This document shows, one piece after another, positions 1 to 7,850 of a stretch of DNA of 56,669 nucleotides. A model generated the notes under the pieces. It did no database searches, had not been told where the DNA came from, and saw nothing but the letters and a program-made list of their open reading frames with translations. The translations under genes were made by a program, and so were the position numbers. Location: positions 1 to 56,669 of the forward strand of contig NZ_CANMPM010000018.1 in assembly GCF_947499845.1 (NCBI RefSeq), read 5' to 3'. Within the stretch, counting starts at the first letter, position 1. Each line of letters starts with the position of its first letter. This stretch comes from an uncultured Pseudokineococcus sp. GTDB taxonomy: Bacteria > Actinomycetota > Actinomycetes > Actinomycetales > Quadrisphaeraceae.

Positions 1-54
1 GCCATGCTCCGCAACGCCACCCTCTACGAGCCCCGCCCCGCCCGCGCGGCTTGA
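1..54 (+). CDS. transposase C-terminus, IS110-like (partial)
   Basis: Only the last 17 residues lie in the window; they enter from the left in frame 1 and end at TGA 52-54. The tail AMLRNATLYEPRP resembles the C-terminal stretch of IS110-family DEDD transposases, which typically end in a short ALLRD/AMLRDGTLYxP-type segment after the catalytic serine domain. The catalytic residues are outside the window. Another protein with a similar tail cannot be excluded, but the adjacent truncated exchanger gene supports a mobile element. Confidence 0.4.
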   Translation, partial: AMLRNATLYEPRPARAA

Positions 55-75
55 CCAACCTCATAGGGACACCCC
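1..75 (+). mobile_element. right end of an IS110-like insertion sequence (partial)
   Basis: The first bases encode the end of a transposase-like reading frame (stop 52-54), followed by about 20 bases of unusually low GC for this window containing CATAGGGACACC. From about base 75 the minus strand reads as a normal exchanger gene. An IS end abutting an interrupted gene explains this. IS110 elements lack clear terminal inverted repeats, so the exact border (about 70-80) cannot be fixed here. The family assignment rests on the transposase C-terminus and is an inference. Confidence 0.45.
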
Positions 76-563
76 CCGGCGCCGACGACCTCGCGCCGCG
101 CCCGCTCGCGCTCGGCGCAGCGGCCGGCGCGCACCGTCCACGTCATGTGGGCGGCCACCACCGCGAGCAGCAGGGCGCCGTCGAGGCGCCCGACCGCGCC
201 GTCCTGGACGAGCAGCAGGGCGAGGGCGCTGACGGCGATCACCACCGGCAGGTCGACCCGCAGGGTCTGGCGGCCCACGGCGAGCGGGAGGAGCAGCGCG
301 GCGACGCCCACGACGAGCAGGACGTTGGCCAGGTTGCTGCCGACGACGTTGCCCACCGCCAGGCCGGGAGAACCCTCGAGGGTGGCGAGCAGCGTCACGG
401 CGAGCTCGGGGGCGCTGGTGGCGGCCGCGACGACCGTCAGCCCGACGACGAGCGGGGACATGCCGAGGGCGCGCGCCAGGGCGCCGCCCCCGCGCACGAG
501 CAGCTCGCCGCCGCCGACGAGCACGGCGAAGCCGACGAGGAGCAGGACGACGTCCAGGAGCAC
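24..563 (-). pseudogene. Na+/Ca2+ exchanger-like membrane protein, 5' fragment
   Basis: The GTG at 563 follows a GGAGGG ribosome-binding site. The first ~140 residues are a clear CaCA-family (YrbG-like) N-terminal half: a membrane segment with GGGELLVRG, then the alpha-1 ion-binding motif around TSAPELAVTL and GNVVGSNLANVLL, then further membrane segments. Family members are about 320-360 residues with a second inverted half carrying alpha-2. Here the frame runs out of recognisable sequence near base 75 (after RARREVVGAGG) and stops at 24 inside the IS-like end. The protein would lack half of the ion pathway. I read it as a gene broken by IS insertion; the missing half may lie beyond the IS. 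Confidence 0.75.
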
Positions 564-583
564 GGGCGGTCCCTCCGGGTGCG

Positions 584-620
584 GCAGGACCCCCGTCGGC
601 GGTGCCGGCGGGGGTCCTGC
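584..620 (-). terminator. hairpin terminator downstream of tRNA-Ser(CGA)
   Basis: A perfect 12-bp outer stem (584-595 with 609-620) encloses a nested CGGC/GCCG stem. It begins 6 bases after the encoded CCA of the minus-strand tRNA. There is no clear U tract, which is usual in very GC-rich actinobacteria. It separates the tRNA from the exchanger fragment. Confidence 0.75.
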
Positions 621-626
621 TCGTGC

Positions 627-716
627 TGGCGGTGGCGGTGGGATTTGAACCCACGGAGGAGTTGCCCCCTCACGCGCTTTCGAGGCGCGCTCCTTCGGCC
701 GCTCGGACACGCCACC
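627..716 (-). tRNA. tRNA-Ser (anticodon CGA)
   Basis: The minus strand folds as a class II tRNA. The acceptor stem GGTGGCG pairs with CGCCACC. The anticodon stem CGCGC/GCGCG encloses the loop CTCGAAA, giving anticodon CGA. There is a long variable arm and the T-loop GGTTCAAATCC. The discriminator is G and the 3' CCA is encoded (627-629). The CCA-encoded state differs from the other two tRNAs in the window, which lack it. Confidence 0.95.
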
Positions 717-723
717 GCGACGA

Positions 724-753
724 ACAGTAGCGGCGGCCCTCCGCCCGTCCCAA
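724..753 (-). promoter_or_regulatory. promoter of tRNA-Ser(CGA)
   Basis: On the minus strand a -10 box TACTGT (724-729) lies exactly 7 nt before the first base of the tRNA (716). A weak -35 TTGGGA (748-753) lies 18 bp upstream. The predicted transcription start coincides with the mature tRNA 5' end. Confidence 0.6.
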
Positions 754-761
754 ACCGGCCC

Positions 762-825
762 CGTCCCCGGCGGCTCCCTCCTCGAGCGAGCCTCGTCCCC
801 GGCGGCCCCCTCCTCGAGCGAGCCT
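762..825. repeat. 32-bp tandem direct repeat, two copies
   Basis: 762-793 and 794-825 are adjacent copies of a 32-bp unit differing at one base, followed by a partial third copy. Each contains CTCGAGCGAG. They lie in the 190-bp non-coding gap between tRNA-Ser and the winged-helix gene; no function is evident. Confidence 0.8.
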
Positions 826-907
826 CGTCCGAGGCGGGCCCCCTCTCGCGGCGGGCCTCCTCCCACGGCCAGACCCAGCCCCGGCCCGGCGGCGCCCGGC
901 CGCGTCG

Positions 908-2200
908 TCAGGCGGGCAGCGCCGCACCCAGCCGGGCCACCTCGGCCGCGACGGCGGGGGCGAGGCCGTCGTCCCCGCCGTCGAAGGGCGTCGCCACGAC
1001 GGGCGGCCCCGTCCGGCGCCCCGTCCGGCGCCACGTGGCCACGGCGCGCCCGCCGGTGACCACCGTGCCGAGGAAGACGCCGTTGCCGCCGGGCACCACC
1101 GCCGCGGCGTGCTCGGCGGGCACGGTCGCGGACCGGTCGGCGTACCCGAGGACCATCTCGTCGAAGCCGGGCAGCAGCAGGGTGCGCCGGGCGTCGTCCC
1201 GGCACCGGGCCAGGCGCTCGGGCGTCGCGGGGTCGAGCAGCATCTCCGTGCCGTCGCAGACGAGCGCCTCCAGGTGCGGGCGGGCGAGCGCGAGCCCGGC
1301 GCGCGCCTCGCGCACGGTGAGGCCCGACCAGCGCACGAGGTCGGCGAGGCTCGCGGGGCCGTGGGAGGCGAGGTACCGGCGCGCCAGCTCGCCGAGCGCC
1401 TCCTCGCGCTCGAGCCGCCGGGGCGCGGGCACCCACTCGTCGAGGAGGACGAGCGCCTGCTCGTCGGACGTCCCGGCGCCGGCGCGGTCGGGCAGCAGGG
1501 GCCCCCAGCAGGTGATGCCCGTCTGCGACAGCGTCCACAGGAGGTGGTAGCCGCGCTGGGGCACCCTGCCGGTCCCGCTGCTGGTGCCCCCGCCGTCGCC
1601 CCCGCCGTCGCCCCCGTCCGGACCGTCCCCGAGGACGCCGGCCTCCTCCCACAGCGCGAGGACCTCCTCGCGCGCGAGCCGCCTGCCGCCCGCGAGCGCG
1701 TCGACGACGACGCCCCGTGCCCGCTCGACGAGCGCCTCGTCGATCCCCAGCCCGGCCCGCCGGCTCGCAGCTCCTCGCAGCTGCCGCTCCGTGGAGATCG
1801 CGAGCAGCCAGCCCAGGTCCTCCGCCGCGACGAGGTGGAGCGTGCTGCGCAGCGGCCACGAGCGGACGAGCGCGCCGCTCGCCAGCGCCGCGCGCACTCC
1901 CCCGAGGTCCGGTGCGGACCGCGCCCCGTCCAGCCGCGCCCCGTCCAGCCGCGCCCCGTCCAGCCGTGCCCCGGCCGGCCCGGACGCGGGGCGCGCGGCC
2001 GCCGGGTCGTCCGGGGCCTCGCTCGAGGCCCCGTCCGCGGGCGACCGCAGCGCCGTCGACAGCAGGGCGCCGCGCAGGTCCTGCGCCTGCGCGGCCAGGA
2101 GCCACCGCACCGCGGCGGCCGCGTCCGGCTCGCCCGGCCCGGCCAGCCGCTGGGCCACCAGGCGCAGCAGCGCCACCTCGGAGGGGTCGACCTCGGCCAC
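908..2200 (-). CDS. winged-helix DNA-binding domain protein (AlkZ-like, HTH_42)
   Basis: The 430-residue product begins at GTG 2200 behind a TAGGAC-type ribosome-binding site. The N-terminus (LLRLVAQRL, then WLLAAQAQDLRGAL) and the middle (RSWPLRSTLHLVAAEDLGWLL) match the winged-helix superfamily that includes the DNA interstrand-crosslink glycosylase AlkZ. The C-terminal part (LLPGFDEMVLGYADRS, then NGVFLGTVVTGGRAVATWRR) is also typical. A repair glycosylase or DNA-binding role is inferred from family only. An in-frame triplicated 15-bp repeat inserts RLDGA repeats near residue 80. The gene lies just downstream of tadA on the same strand and could be co-transcribed. Confidence 0.8.
   Translation of the reverse strand: MAEVDPSEVALLRLVAQRLAGPGEPDAAAAVRWLLAAQAQDLRGALLSTALRSPADGASSEAPDDPAAARPASGPAGARLDGARLDGARLDGARSAPDLGGVRAALASGALVRSWPLRSTLHLVAAEDLGWLLAISTERQLRGAASRRAGLGIDEALVERARGVVVDALAGGRRLAREEVLALWEEAGVLGDGPDGGDGGGDGGGTSSGTGRVPQRGYHLLWTLSQTGITCWGPLLPDRAGAGTSDEQALVLLDEWVPAPRRLEREEALGELARRYLASHGPASLADLVRWSGLTVREARAGLALARPHLEALVCDGTEMLLDPATPERLARCRDDARRTLLLPGFDEMVLGYADRSATVPAEHAAAVVPGGNGVFLGTVVTGGRAVATWRRTGRRTGPPVVATPFDGGDDGLAPAVAAEVARLGAALPA
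1922..1966. repeat. 15-bp in-frame tandem repeat x3
   Basis: Three identical 15-bp units (1922-1936, 1937-1951, 1952-1966) followed by a decayed fourth encode repeats of RLDGA in a loop of the winged-helix protein. Copy number could vary without breaking the frame. Confidence 0.85.
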
Positions 2201-2210
2201 GGCCGGTGTC

Positions 2211-2702
2211 CTACCCCCGCCGGGCGCCGGGCGTCCAGGGGTCGGCGTCGACGGCGGGCTCTTCCTCCGGGCGCCCTCGGCGCGCGGCGAAGAAGGCGCG
2301 CAGCAGGTCGCCGCACTCCTCCTCGCGCACGCCGCCGACGACCTCGACCCGGTGGGGCAGCCGGCGGTCGCGCACGACGTCGAGCACCGAGCCCGTGGCG
2401 CCCGCCTTCGGGTCCCACGCCCCGAGGACGAGCCGCTCGACGCGGGCCAGCAGCAGGGCCCCCGCGCACATGGCGCACGGCTCGAGGGTGACGACGAGCG
2501 TGCTCCCCGCGAGGTGCCACGTGCCGGCGCGGCGGGCCGCGGCGCGCAGCGCGAGGACCTCGGCGTGCGCCGTCGGGTCGCCGTCGGCCTCACGGCGGTT
2601 GACGCCCTCGCCGAGCACCGCGCCGTCGGGGCCGAGCACGACGGCGCCCACCGGGACGTCGCCGTCGGGGGTCGCCCGTGCCGCCTCCAGCGCGAGGCCC
2701 AC
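2211..2702 (-). CDS. tadA: tRNA-specific adenosine deaminase TadA
   Basis: A zinc-dependent deaminase that converts adenosine-34 to inosine in the tRNA-Arg(ACG) wobble position; that tRNA is present at 34934-35006. The catalytic HAE motif ([10 protein letters not shown]) and the zinc motif PCAMCAG are intact, as are VPVGAVV upstream and the family spacing. GTG 2702 gives 163 residues but trims the usual first helix. An alternative CTG at 2744 overlapping the upstream stop would restore it (177 residues). The gene follows the TadA-associated protein gene within 40 bp, an actinobacterial arrangement. Confidence 0.9.
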   Translation of the reverse strand: MGLALEAARATPDGDVPVGAVVLGPDGAVLGEGVNRREADGDPTAHAEVLALRAAARRAGTWHLAGSTLVVTLEPCAMCAGALLLARVERLVLGAWDPKAGATGSVLDVVRDRRLPHRVEVVGGVREEECGDLLRAFFAARRGRPEEEPAVDADPWTPGARRG

Positions 2703-2740
2703 GAGGGCCGCCAGGTGGCCGGGCGAGCCCGGCGGCGCCG

Positions 2741-3364
2741 TCAGCGCAGCGCCTCGAGCAGCTCGTCGAAGCCGCAGTCCGCGCCGATCTGCGCGAGGGC
2801 GCTGTCCGGGTCCTCCGGCGCGGCCTCGGTGACCTCGAGCAGCCGGGCGCGGTCGACGCCCAGGTCGGAGAGGACGTCGGGGTCGCCCGCCCACAGCGCG
2901 AGGCCCGGCGTCTGCTCGTCGGGCTGGTCCTCCTCCTCCTCGGCGTCGGCGACGACGGGCGCCGCGGCCGCCGCCTCGGCCTCGGGGCTGCCGGCCGTGC
3001 GGGCCGCGGGCTCGGTGACCTCCTCGGGCGCCTCCTCGGGCTCGTCGCCCAGCTCGGCCTCCATGTCGGCCGCCGGGGCCACGAGGTCGCCGTAGTGGCT
3101 GCGCTGGGAGGCCGCGAGGTCGGAGACGAAGAGCCGCACGTCCTCGTCGACGTCCTCGGTGGCGGCCATGGCGTCGCCGTCGACGCGCACGACGGCGAAC
3201 CACTCGTCCTCGTGCTCGAGCACCGCCAGGGCCGTCCCGCCGTCGGGCGCGACGCCCCGCAGGACCTCGGCGAGGTCCTCGAGGTCGGTGATCTCCTCGA
3301 TGGAGACGTCGTGGGAGCGCCAGGCCCCCTCCTCGCAGGTGATGACGGCGGTGAAGTAGGACAT
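2741..3364 (-). CDS. tRNA adenosine deaminase-associated protein
   Basis: This 207-residue acidic protein starts at ATG 3364. It has an N-terminal conserved core ([13 protein letters not shown], then [33 protein letters not shown]), a long Ala/Glu-rich linker (about residues 105-155) and a conserved C-terminal segment ending FDELLEAL. It matches the actinobacterial family found directly upstream of tadA. Its biochemical role is unknown. It is transcribed divergently from upp across 36 bp. Confidence 0.85.
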   Translation of the reverse strand: MSYFTAVITCEEGAWRSHDVSIEEITDLEDLAEVLRGVAPDGGTALAVLEHEDEWFAVVRVDGDAMAATEDVDEDVRLFVSDLAASQRSHYGDLVAPAADMEAELGDEPEEAPEEVTEPAARTAGSPEAEAAAAAPVVADAEEEEDQPDEQTPGLALWAGDPDVLSDLGVDRARLLEVTEAAPEDPDSALAQIGADCGFDELLEALR

Positions 3365-3387
3365 GGGGACAGATGGTGGCGCACGGC

Positions 3388-3393
3388 TAGGGT
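3388..3393 (+). promoter_or_regulatory. -10 box of a probable leaderless upp promoter
   Basis: TAGGGT lies 7 nt before the upp ATG, with no Shine-Dalgarno in the gap. Transcription should start at or next to the start codon. Confidence 0.6.
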
Positions 3394-3400
3394 CGACGCC

Positions 3401-4036
3401 ATGCGCCTGCACATCGCGGACCACCCGCTCGTCGCCCACAAGCTGACGGTGCTGCGCGACCGCGAGACCGACTCGCCCACCTTCCGGCGCCTGGCGGACG
3501 AGCTCGTCACGCTGCTGGCCTACGAGGCCACGCGGGACGTGCGGACGACGGACGTCGCCATCACCACGCCGGTCGGCCCGACGACGGGCACGCGGCTCAG
3601 CTCGCCCAAGCCGCTCGTCGTGCCGATCCTGCGCGCGGGGCTCGGGATGCTCGACGGCATGACGCGCCTCCTGCCGACGGCGGAGGTCGGCTTCCTCGGC
3701 ATGATCCGCGACGAGGAGACCCTCCAGGCGACGACGTACGCCACACGCCTGCCGGACGACCTCTCGGGCCGCCAGTGCTACCTGCTCGACCCGATGCTCG
3801 CGACGGGCGGCACCCTGGCCGCCGCGGTGGAGTACCTCTTCGCGCGCGGCGCCGACGACGTCACGGCCCTGTGCCTGCTCGCCGCCCCCGAGGGGGTCGA
3901 GGCCCTGCGCGTCGCGGTCGGCGAGGACGCCCGCGTCCAGGTCGTCACGGCCGCCGTCGACGATCGCCTGGACGAGAACGGCTACATCGTCCCGGGCCTC
4001 GGCGACGCCGGGGACCGCCTCTACGGCGTCGTCTGA
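3401..4036 (+). CDS. upp: uracil phosphoribosyltransferase
   Basis: This pyrimidine-salvage enzyme makes UMP from uracil and PRPP. The 211-residue length is standard. The PRPP-binding loop appears as [15 protein letters not shown], the family signature as [14 protein letters not shown], and the uracil-binding C-terminus as [18 protein letters not shown]. The ATG at 3401 follows a -10 box by 7 nt with no ribosome-binding site, so the mRNA is probably leaderless. A single-gene transcript is likely because both neighbours are on the other strand. Confidence 0.97.
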   Translation: MRLHIADHPLVAHKLTVLRDRETDSPTFRRLADELVTLLAYEATRDVRTTDVAITTPVGPTTGTRLSSPKPLVVPILRAGLGMLDGMTRLLPTAEVGFLGMIRDEETLQATTYATRLPDDLSGRQCYLLDPMLATGGTLAAAVEYLFARGADDVTALCLLAAPEGVEALRVAVGEDARVQVVTAAVDDRLDENGYIVPGLGDAGDRLYGVV

Positions 4037-4097
4037 GGCCCCTGCCCGCTCCCGGCCCCGGACGGCGGGCCACCCCGGACCGCGGGCGGCGGAGGGG

Positions 4098-4877
4098 CTA
4101 GAGGCCCCGCTCGCGCTCGACCTCGGCGGCCTCCTCGGGCGTCGGCGCGGTGCCGCCGAGGTGCGCCGGCAGCCACCACGCGTGCGGCCCGGGGTGCGCC
4201 GTGTCCGGGTGGGTCGCCTGCAGCGCGTCGAGCTGGGCCTGCAGGCGCCGCCGCAGCTCGACCGCGCACTCCTCCACGGTCCGCGGGGTCACCTCGAGCG
4301 GCTCGCCGACGCTCACCTGGACGGTCTGGCCGCGGGTGAGGTCGCGCGGGTTGCCCTTGCCGAGGAGCCGCTGCGTGCCCCAGACCGCCGTCGGCAGCAC
4401 CGGCACGCGTGCCGACGCCGCCATCCGCAGAGCGCCGGACTTGATGGGCTTGACGGTGAAGGACCGCGAGATCGTCGCCTCGGGGAAGAGGCCGACCACC
4501 TCCCCGGCGTGCAGGGACCGCAGCGCGGCCCGCAGGGACGCCGAGCCCGCCGAGCGGTCGACGGGGATGTGGTGCATGCCGCGCATGAGGGGCCCCGCGA
4601 CGGGGTGGCGGAAGATGCTCTCCTTCGCCATGAAGCGCGTGAGGCGCCGGTGGGCCTCCCACGGCGCCAGCCCCGCGAAGATGAAGTCCGCGTACCCCAC
4701 GTGGTTGATCGCGAGGACGACGCCGCCCGTGGCGGGGACGTGCTCGAGCCCCTCGAGCCGCGTCCGGACGCCGAGCACCCGGAACGCCGTCTTCGCCAGG
4801 CCGATGACCGGGGGGTAGACGCGCTCGGGGCGCGCCCGCGTCGGGCGGTCGTGCGCGTCGCCGCCGCGGCTGCTCAT
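4098..4877 (-). CDS. 1-acyl-sn-glycerol-3-phosphate acyltransferase-like (PlsC family)
   Basis: This 259-residue membrane-associated acyltransferase probably transfers acyl chains to lysophosphatidate or a related lysolipid. The catalytic HX4D box is NHVGYAD. Further family blocks are FMAKESIFRHPVAG, the substrate motif FPEATISRSF (PEGT-like) and VPVLPTAVWG. The start ATG 4877 is preceded at 7 nt by TAGTGT, a leaderless arrangement. The family is certain; the exact acceptor is not. Confidence 0.88.
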   Translation of the reverse strand: MSSRGGDAHDRPTRARPERVYPPVIGLAKTAFRVLGVRTRLEGLEHVPATGGVVLAINHVGYADFIFAGLAPWEAHRRLTRFMAKESIFRHPVAGPLMRGMHHIPVDRSAGSASLRAALRSLHAGEVVGLFPEATISRSFTVKPIKSGALRMAASARVPVLPTAVWGTQRLLGKGNPRDLTRGQTVQVSVGEPLEVTPRTVEECAVELRRRLQAQLDALQATHPDTAHPGPHAWWLPAHLGGTAPTPEEAAEVERERGL

Positions 4878-4884
4878 CCGCAGG

Positions 4885-4890
4885 ACACTA
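4885..4890 (-). promoter_or_regulatory. -10 box of a probable leaderless acyltransferase promoter
   Basis: On the minus strand TAGTGT sits 7 nt before ATG 4877, in the gap between the MarR gene and the acyltransferase gene. Confidence 0.55.
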
Positions 4891-4930
4891 GCCGCCGCGG
4901 CGGGCCGCCCCCACCGGAGCCTCGCGGCCC

Positions 4931-5488
4931 CTAGGCCGCGGGGTCGGCCTCGTCGCGCCGCGCGCCGTGCGGGGCCTCCGCGAGGGCGCCGAGGACCGCC
5001 CGGCAGATCTCGCCCAGCTGGTCCCGCTGCTCGGTCGAGAGGGGGTCGAAGAGCGCCCGCCGCACGTGCTCGACGTGGCCGGGGGCCGTGCGGTGCAGGA
5101 CGTCCCACCCCTCGTCGGTGAGCGCGGCGACGGCGCCGCGGCCGTCGTCGGCGGCGCGCGAGCGCGCCACCCAGCCCTTCTCCTCGAGCCGCGTGACGGC
5201 GTGGGAGATGCGGCTGGGCGAGGACGTCGTGATGGCCGCCAGCTCGCTCATCCGCAGCCGCCGGGACGGCGCCTCGGACAGCATGGCGAGGACCGTGTAG
5301 TAGGCCTGCGGCATGCCCGCCTCGGCGCGCATCTGCCGGTCCAGGCTCACCTGCAGGAGCTGGGTCATGGCGAGCAGGTCGCGCCACGTGCGCTGCTCGT
5401 CGTCGTCCAGCCACCGCGGCCCGGGCGCCGCCGGGCCCTGCTGCTGCTCGCGCCCCGCGACCGCCTCGTCCACCACGGGCCCCATCAT
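4931..5488 (-). CDS. MarR-family transcriptional regulator
   Basis: 185 residues with the MarR winged helix: MRAEAGMPQAYYTVLAMLSEAP, the recognition region LRMSELAAITTSSPSRISHAVTRLEEKGWVAR, and the wing with DGRGAVAALTDEG. The N- and C-terminal helices form the dimer interface. It begins 19 bp after the stop of the acyl-CoA dehydrogenase gene and is probably co-transcribed with it, so it may sense a fatty-acid or aromatic ligand and control that operon. ATG 5488 or the next codon (5485) may be the start. Confidence 0.88.
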   Translation of the reverse strand: MMGPVVDEAVAGREQQQGPAAPGPRWLDDDEQRTWRDLLAMTQLLQVSLDRQMRAEAGMPQAYYTVLAMLSEAPSRRLRMSELAAITTSSPSRISHAVTRLEEKGWVARSRAADDGRGAVAALTDEGWDVLHRTAPGHVEHVRRALFDPLSTEQRDQLGEICRAVLGALAEAPHGARRDEADPAA

Positions 5489-5507
5489 GGCCTGCCGCCG
5501 ACGCCGC

Positions 5508-7778
5508 TCACCCCGCCTGGACCGGGACGGCGGCGACGGCCGCGGCGTCCTCGACCGGGGCCGCGCCGGCCGTCGAGGTCGTCGTGCGCCCCGTCCCCGG
5601 GACCGGCGTCGGCTGCGGCACCGCCCCGTGGGCGATGGGCGCGGTGATCCACGCCTCGGGGATGCCGAAGCCGTCGACGAGGAGGCGCGCGTCGGCGCGC
5701 ACCTCGCGGCAGAGCTCGTTGACGGCCGCGAGGACGGCCTTGCTGCGGCCCGGCGTCAGCCAGCCGTGCTCGAGGTACCAGGCCCGGTCGCGCTCGACGA
5801 GGGACAGCACGTGGAGGTCGCCGACGCGGGCCAGGAGCTCGGCCGTCGCGTCGTCCTCGCACTCCTCCTCGGCGGCCACCAGCGCCTCGACGACGACGCG
5901 GTCGACGTGGGCGCGGGCCGCGGCGAGCAGGTGGTCCTGGGCGTCGTCGAAGACGGCGGCGGCGTCGGCCCCGGGCGCCTTGGCGCGGCGCAGCCGGCGG
6001 GCCACCCCGACGAGCAGGTGGGCCTCGCGCTCGACGAGGAGGCGCATCTGCCAGCCGCGGTCGCGCAGGTCGGCGTCCTCGTCGCGCCCCGGGGCGGCCT
6101 CGAGGAGGCGCTGAACCGTGACGCGCGCCGTCGTGCGCTCCATGACGCGGCTGCGGACCTGGTCGGCGACGGCGCGCACCGTCCCCCACGTGCCCAGCTC
6201 GCCGAAGTCCTCGGCGTAGCCGGTGAGCAGGCCCTTGCCGACGAGCTGGAGCAGGACGGTGTTGTCGCCCTCGAAGGTCGTGAAGACGTCCGTGTCCGCC
6301 TTGAGCTGGGGCAGCCGGTTGGCGGCGAGGTACCCCGCGCCGCCGCAGGCCTCGCGGCACGTCTGGATGGTCGACGTCGCGTGCCAGGTGGCCACGGCCT
6401 TGAGCCCGGCCGCGCGGTTCTCCAGCTCGCGCTGGTCGTCGTCGGTGACCGAGCCCTCGGGCGCGGACTGCAGGTCGTGCAGGCGCGCCGTCAGCTCGTT
6501 CTGCGCGAGCTGGAGGACGTAGCTCGTCGCGAGCGCCGGCATGAGGCGGCGCTGGTGGGCGCGGTAGTCGAGGAGGACGACCTCCTCCTGCGCCCCGTCG
6601 GCCCCCGGCCGGGTGAACTGCCGCCGGGTGAGGCCGTAGCGGACGGCGACCGCGAGCGCCTGCTGGGTCGCCGCCCCGGCGCCCGCGGCGATGCACACGC
6701 GCCCGCGGACGAGGGCGCCCAGCGTGGTGAAGAAGCGCCGACCGGGGCTCTCGATGCTGCTGGCGTAGGAGCCGTCGGGCGCCACCTGGGCGAAGCGGTC
6801 GAGGAGGTCCTCGCGCGGCACGCGGACGCCCGTGAAGCGGATCCGCCCGTTGTCGACGCCGTTGAGGCCGGCCTTGACGCCGTCGTCCTCGACCTCGACG
6901 CCCGGCAGCAGCGCGCCGTCGGCGTCGCGCAGCGGCACGACGACGCAGTGGACGCCGCGCCCGCGGGGCTCCTCGCCCGGGCCGCCGGTGACGAGCTGGG
7001 CGAAGACCGAGGCGACGCGCGCGTGCCGCGCGGCCCCGCCGATGTAGTCCTTGCGGGCGCCGTCGTGCGGAGTCGTGAGCACGAACTCCTGCGTCGCGGC
7101 GTCGTAGACGGCCGTCGTCTCGAGGTTGGCGACGTCGGACCCGTGCCCGGTCTCCGTCATGGCGAAGCACCCGACGGTCTCGAGGGCGATGGTCGCGGGC
7201 AGCCACCGGCGGTGGTGCTCGGCGGAGCCGAGGCTCTGAACGGCGCCGCCGAAGAGGCCGAAGTGGACGCCCGACTTGATCATCACGGACAGGTCGCCGT
7301 AGCCGAGCATCTCGAACTGGACGACGCTCGCGCCGACGTCGCCGCCGCCCCCGACCTCGCGGGGGAAGCCGTGCGCGGGCGAGCCGGTGGCGGCCAGCTC
7401 GCGCACGAGCCCCATGACCTCGTCGCGGTAGACGTCCAGCGGCGCCGAGGGGTCGGTGGTGAAGATCCCGGCCGGCAGCGTCGCCCGGGCCTCCTCGCGC
7501 ACCCAGCCCCAGCGGCCCGCGAGCAGCGCGGTGAGGTCGGCGGGGGTGACGACGGCGCGGTCGCCGGACTGGGCTCCGGACTGGGCGCCCGACTGCTCGC
7601 CGGTCCGGGCGTCACCGCGCTCCCCGCCCCGGCCCGCGGCGCGACGGCGACCCGGGCGGCCCTCGCGCTGGTCGGGGCGACGCGCGGCGGGCGCCGTCCC
7701 GTCGCTCGCGGGACCGGCCGTCGTGGGGGCGGCGGTCGGGGTGGTCGCGGGCGTCGGGGTCTCCGTCGTCTGCGTCAT
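5508..7778 (-). CDS. acyl-CoA dehydrogenase / acyl-CoA oxidase-like flavoprotein
   Basis: A large (756-residue) FAD enzyme. After a disordered Thr/Pro/Ala N-terminus with SGAQ repeats (to ~residue 75) come the acyl-CoA dehydrogenase blocks: CFAMTETGHGSDVANLETTA (FAD and substrate contact), the middle beta-domain ending GVHCVVVPLR, and the C-terminal helical domain with CREACGGAGYLAANRLP and TFEGDNTVLLQLVGKGLL. The last is typical of acyl-CoA oxidase-type members, and the length fits that clade rather than the ~380-residue FadE type. It probably catalyses the first step of fatty-acyl-CoA beta-oxidation. Palindromic operators and a -10 box lie directly upstream. A MarR gene follows. Confidence 0.88.
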   Translation of the reverse strand: MTQTTETPTPATTPTAAPTTAGPASDGTAPAARRPDQREGRPGRRRAAGRGGERGDARTGEQSGAQSGAQSGDRAVVTPADLTALLAGRWGWVREEARATLPAGIFTTDPSAPLDVYRDEVMGLVRELAATGSPAHGFPREVGGGGDVGASVVQFEMLGYGDLSVMIKSGVHFGLFGGAVQSLGSAEHHRRWLPATIALETVGCFAMTETGHGSDVANLETTAVYDAATQEFVLTTPHDGARKDYIGGAARHARVASVFAQLVTGGPGEEPRGRGVHCVVVPLRDADGALLPGVEVEDDGVKAGLNGVDNGRIRFTGVRVPREDLLDRFAQVAPDGSYASSIESPGRRFFTTLGALVRGRVCIAAGAGAATQQALAVAVRYGLTRRQFTRPGADGAQEEVVLLDYRAHQRRLMPALATSYVLQLAQNELTARLHDLQSAPEGSVTDDDQRELENRAAGLKAVATWHATSTIQTCREACGGAGYLAANRLPQLKADTDVFTTFEGDNTVLLQLVGKGLLTGYAEDFGELGTWGTVRAVADQVRSRVMERTTARVTVQRLLEAAPGRDEDADLRDRGWQMRLLVEREAHLLVGVARRLRRAKAPGADAAAVFDDAQDHLLAAARAHVDRVVVEALVAAEEECEDDATAELLARVGDLHVLSLVERDRAWYLEHGWLTPGRSKAVLAAVNELCREVRADARLLVDGFGIPEAWITAPIAHGAVPQPTPVPGTGRTTTSTAGAAPVEDAAAVAAVPVQAG

Positions 7779-7805
7779 GGCGAGCCTCCTCGCGGCACCG
7801 GGGCG

Positions 7806-7835
7806 CCGGTAAGTTACCGGCGAGTAACCACTGTA
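7806..7835 (-). promoter_or_regulatory. promoter with overlapping TetR-type operators for the acyl-CoA dehydrogenase
   Basis: On the minus strand the -10 box TACAGT is at 7830-7835. The predicted start lies inside the inverted repeat TTACCGGCGAGTAA (7814-7827), which overlaps a second, perfect 15-bp palindrome CCGGTAAGTTACCGG (7806-7820). Operators of the TTACY-N4-RGTAA form are common for TetR-family regulators of fatty-acid genes in actinobacteria. No TetR gene is in this window; the MarR two genes downstream is another candidate binder. Confidence 0.65.
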
Positions 7836-7850
7836 CGCCGAGGACGCCGC

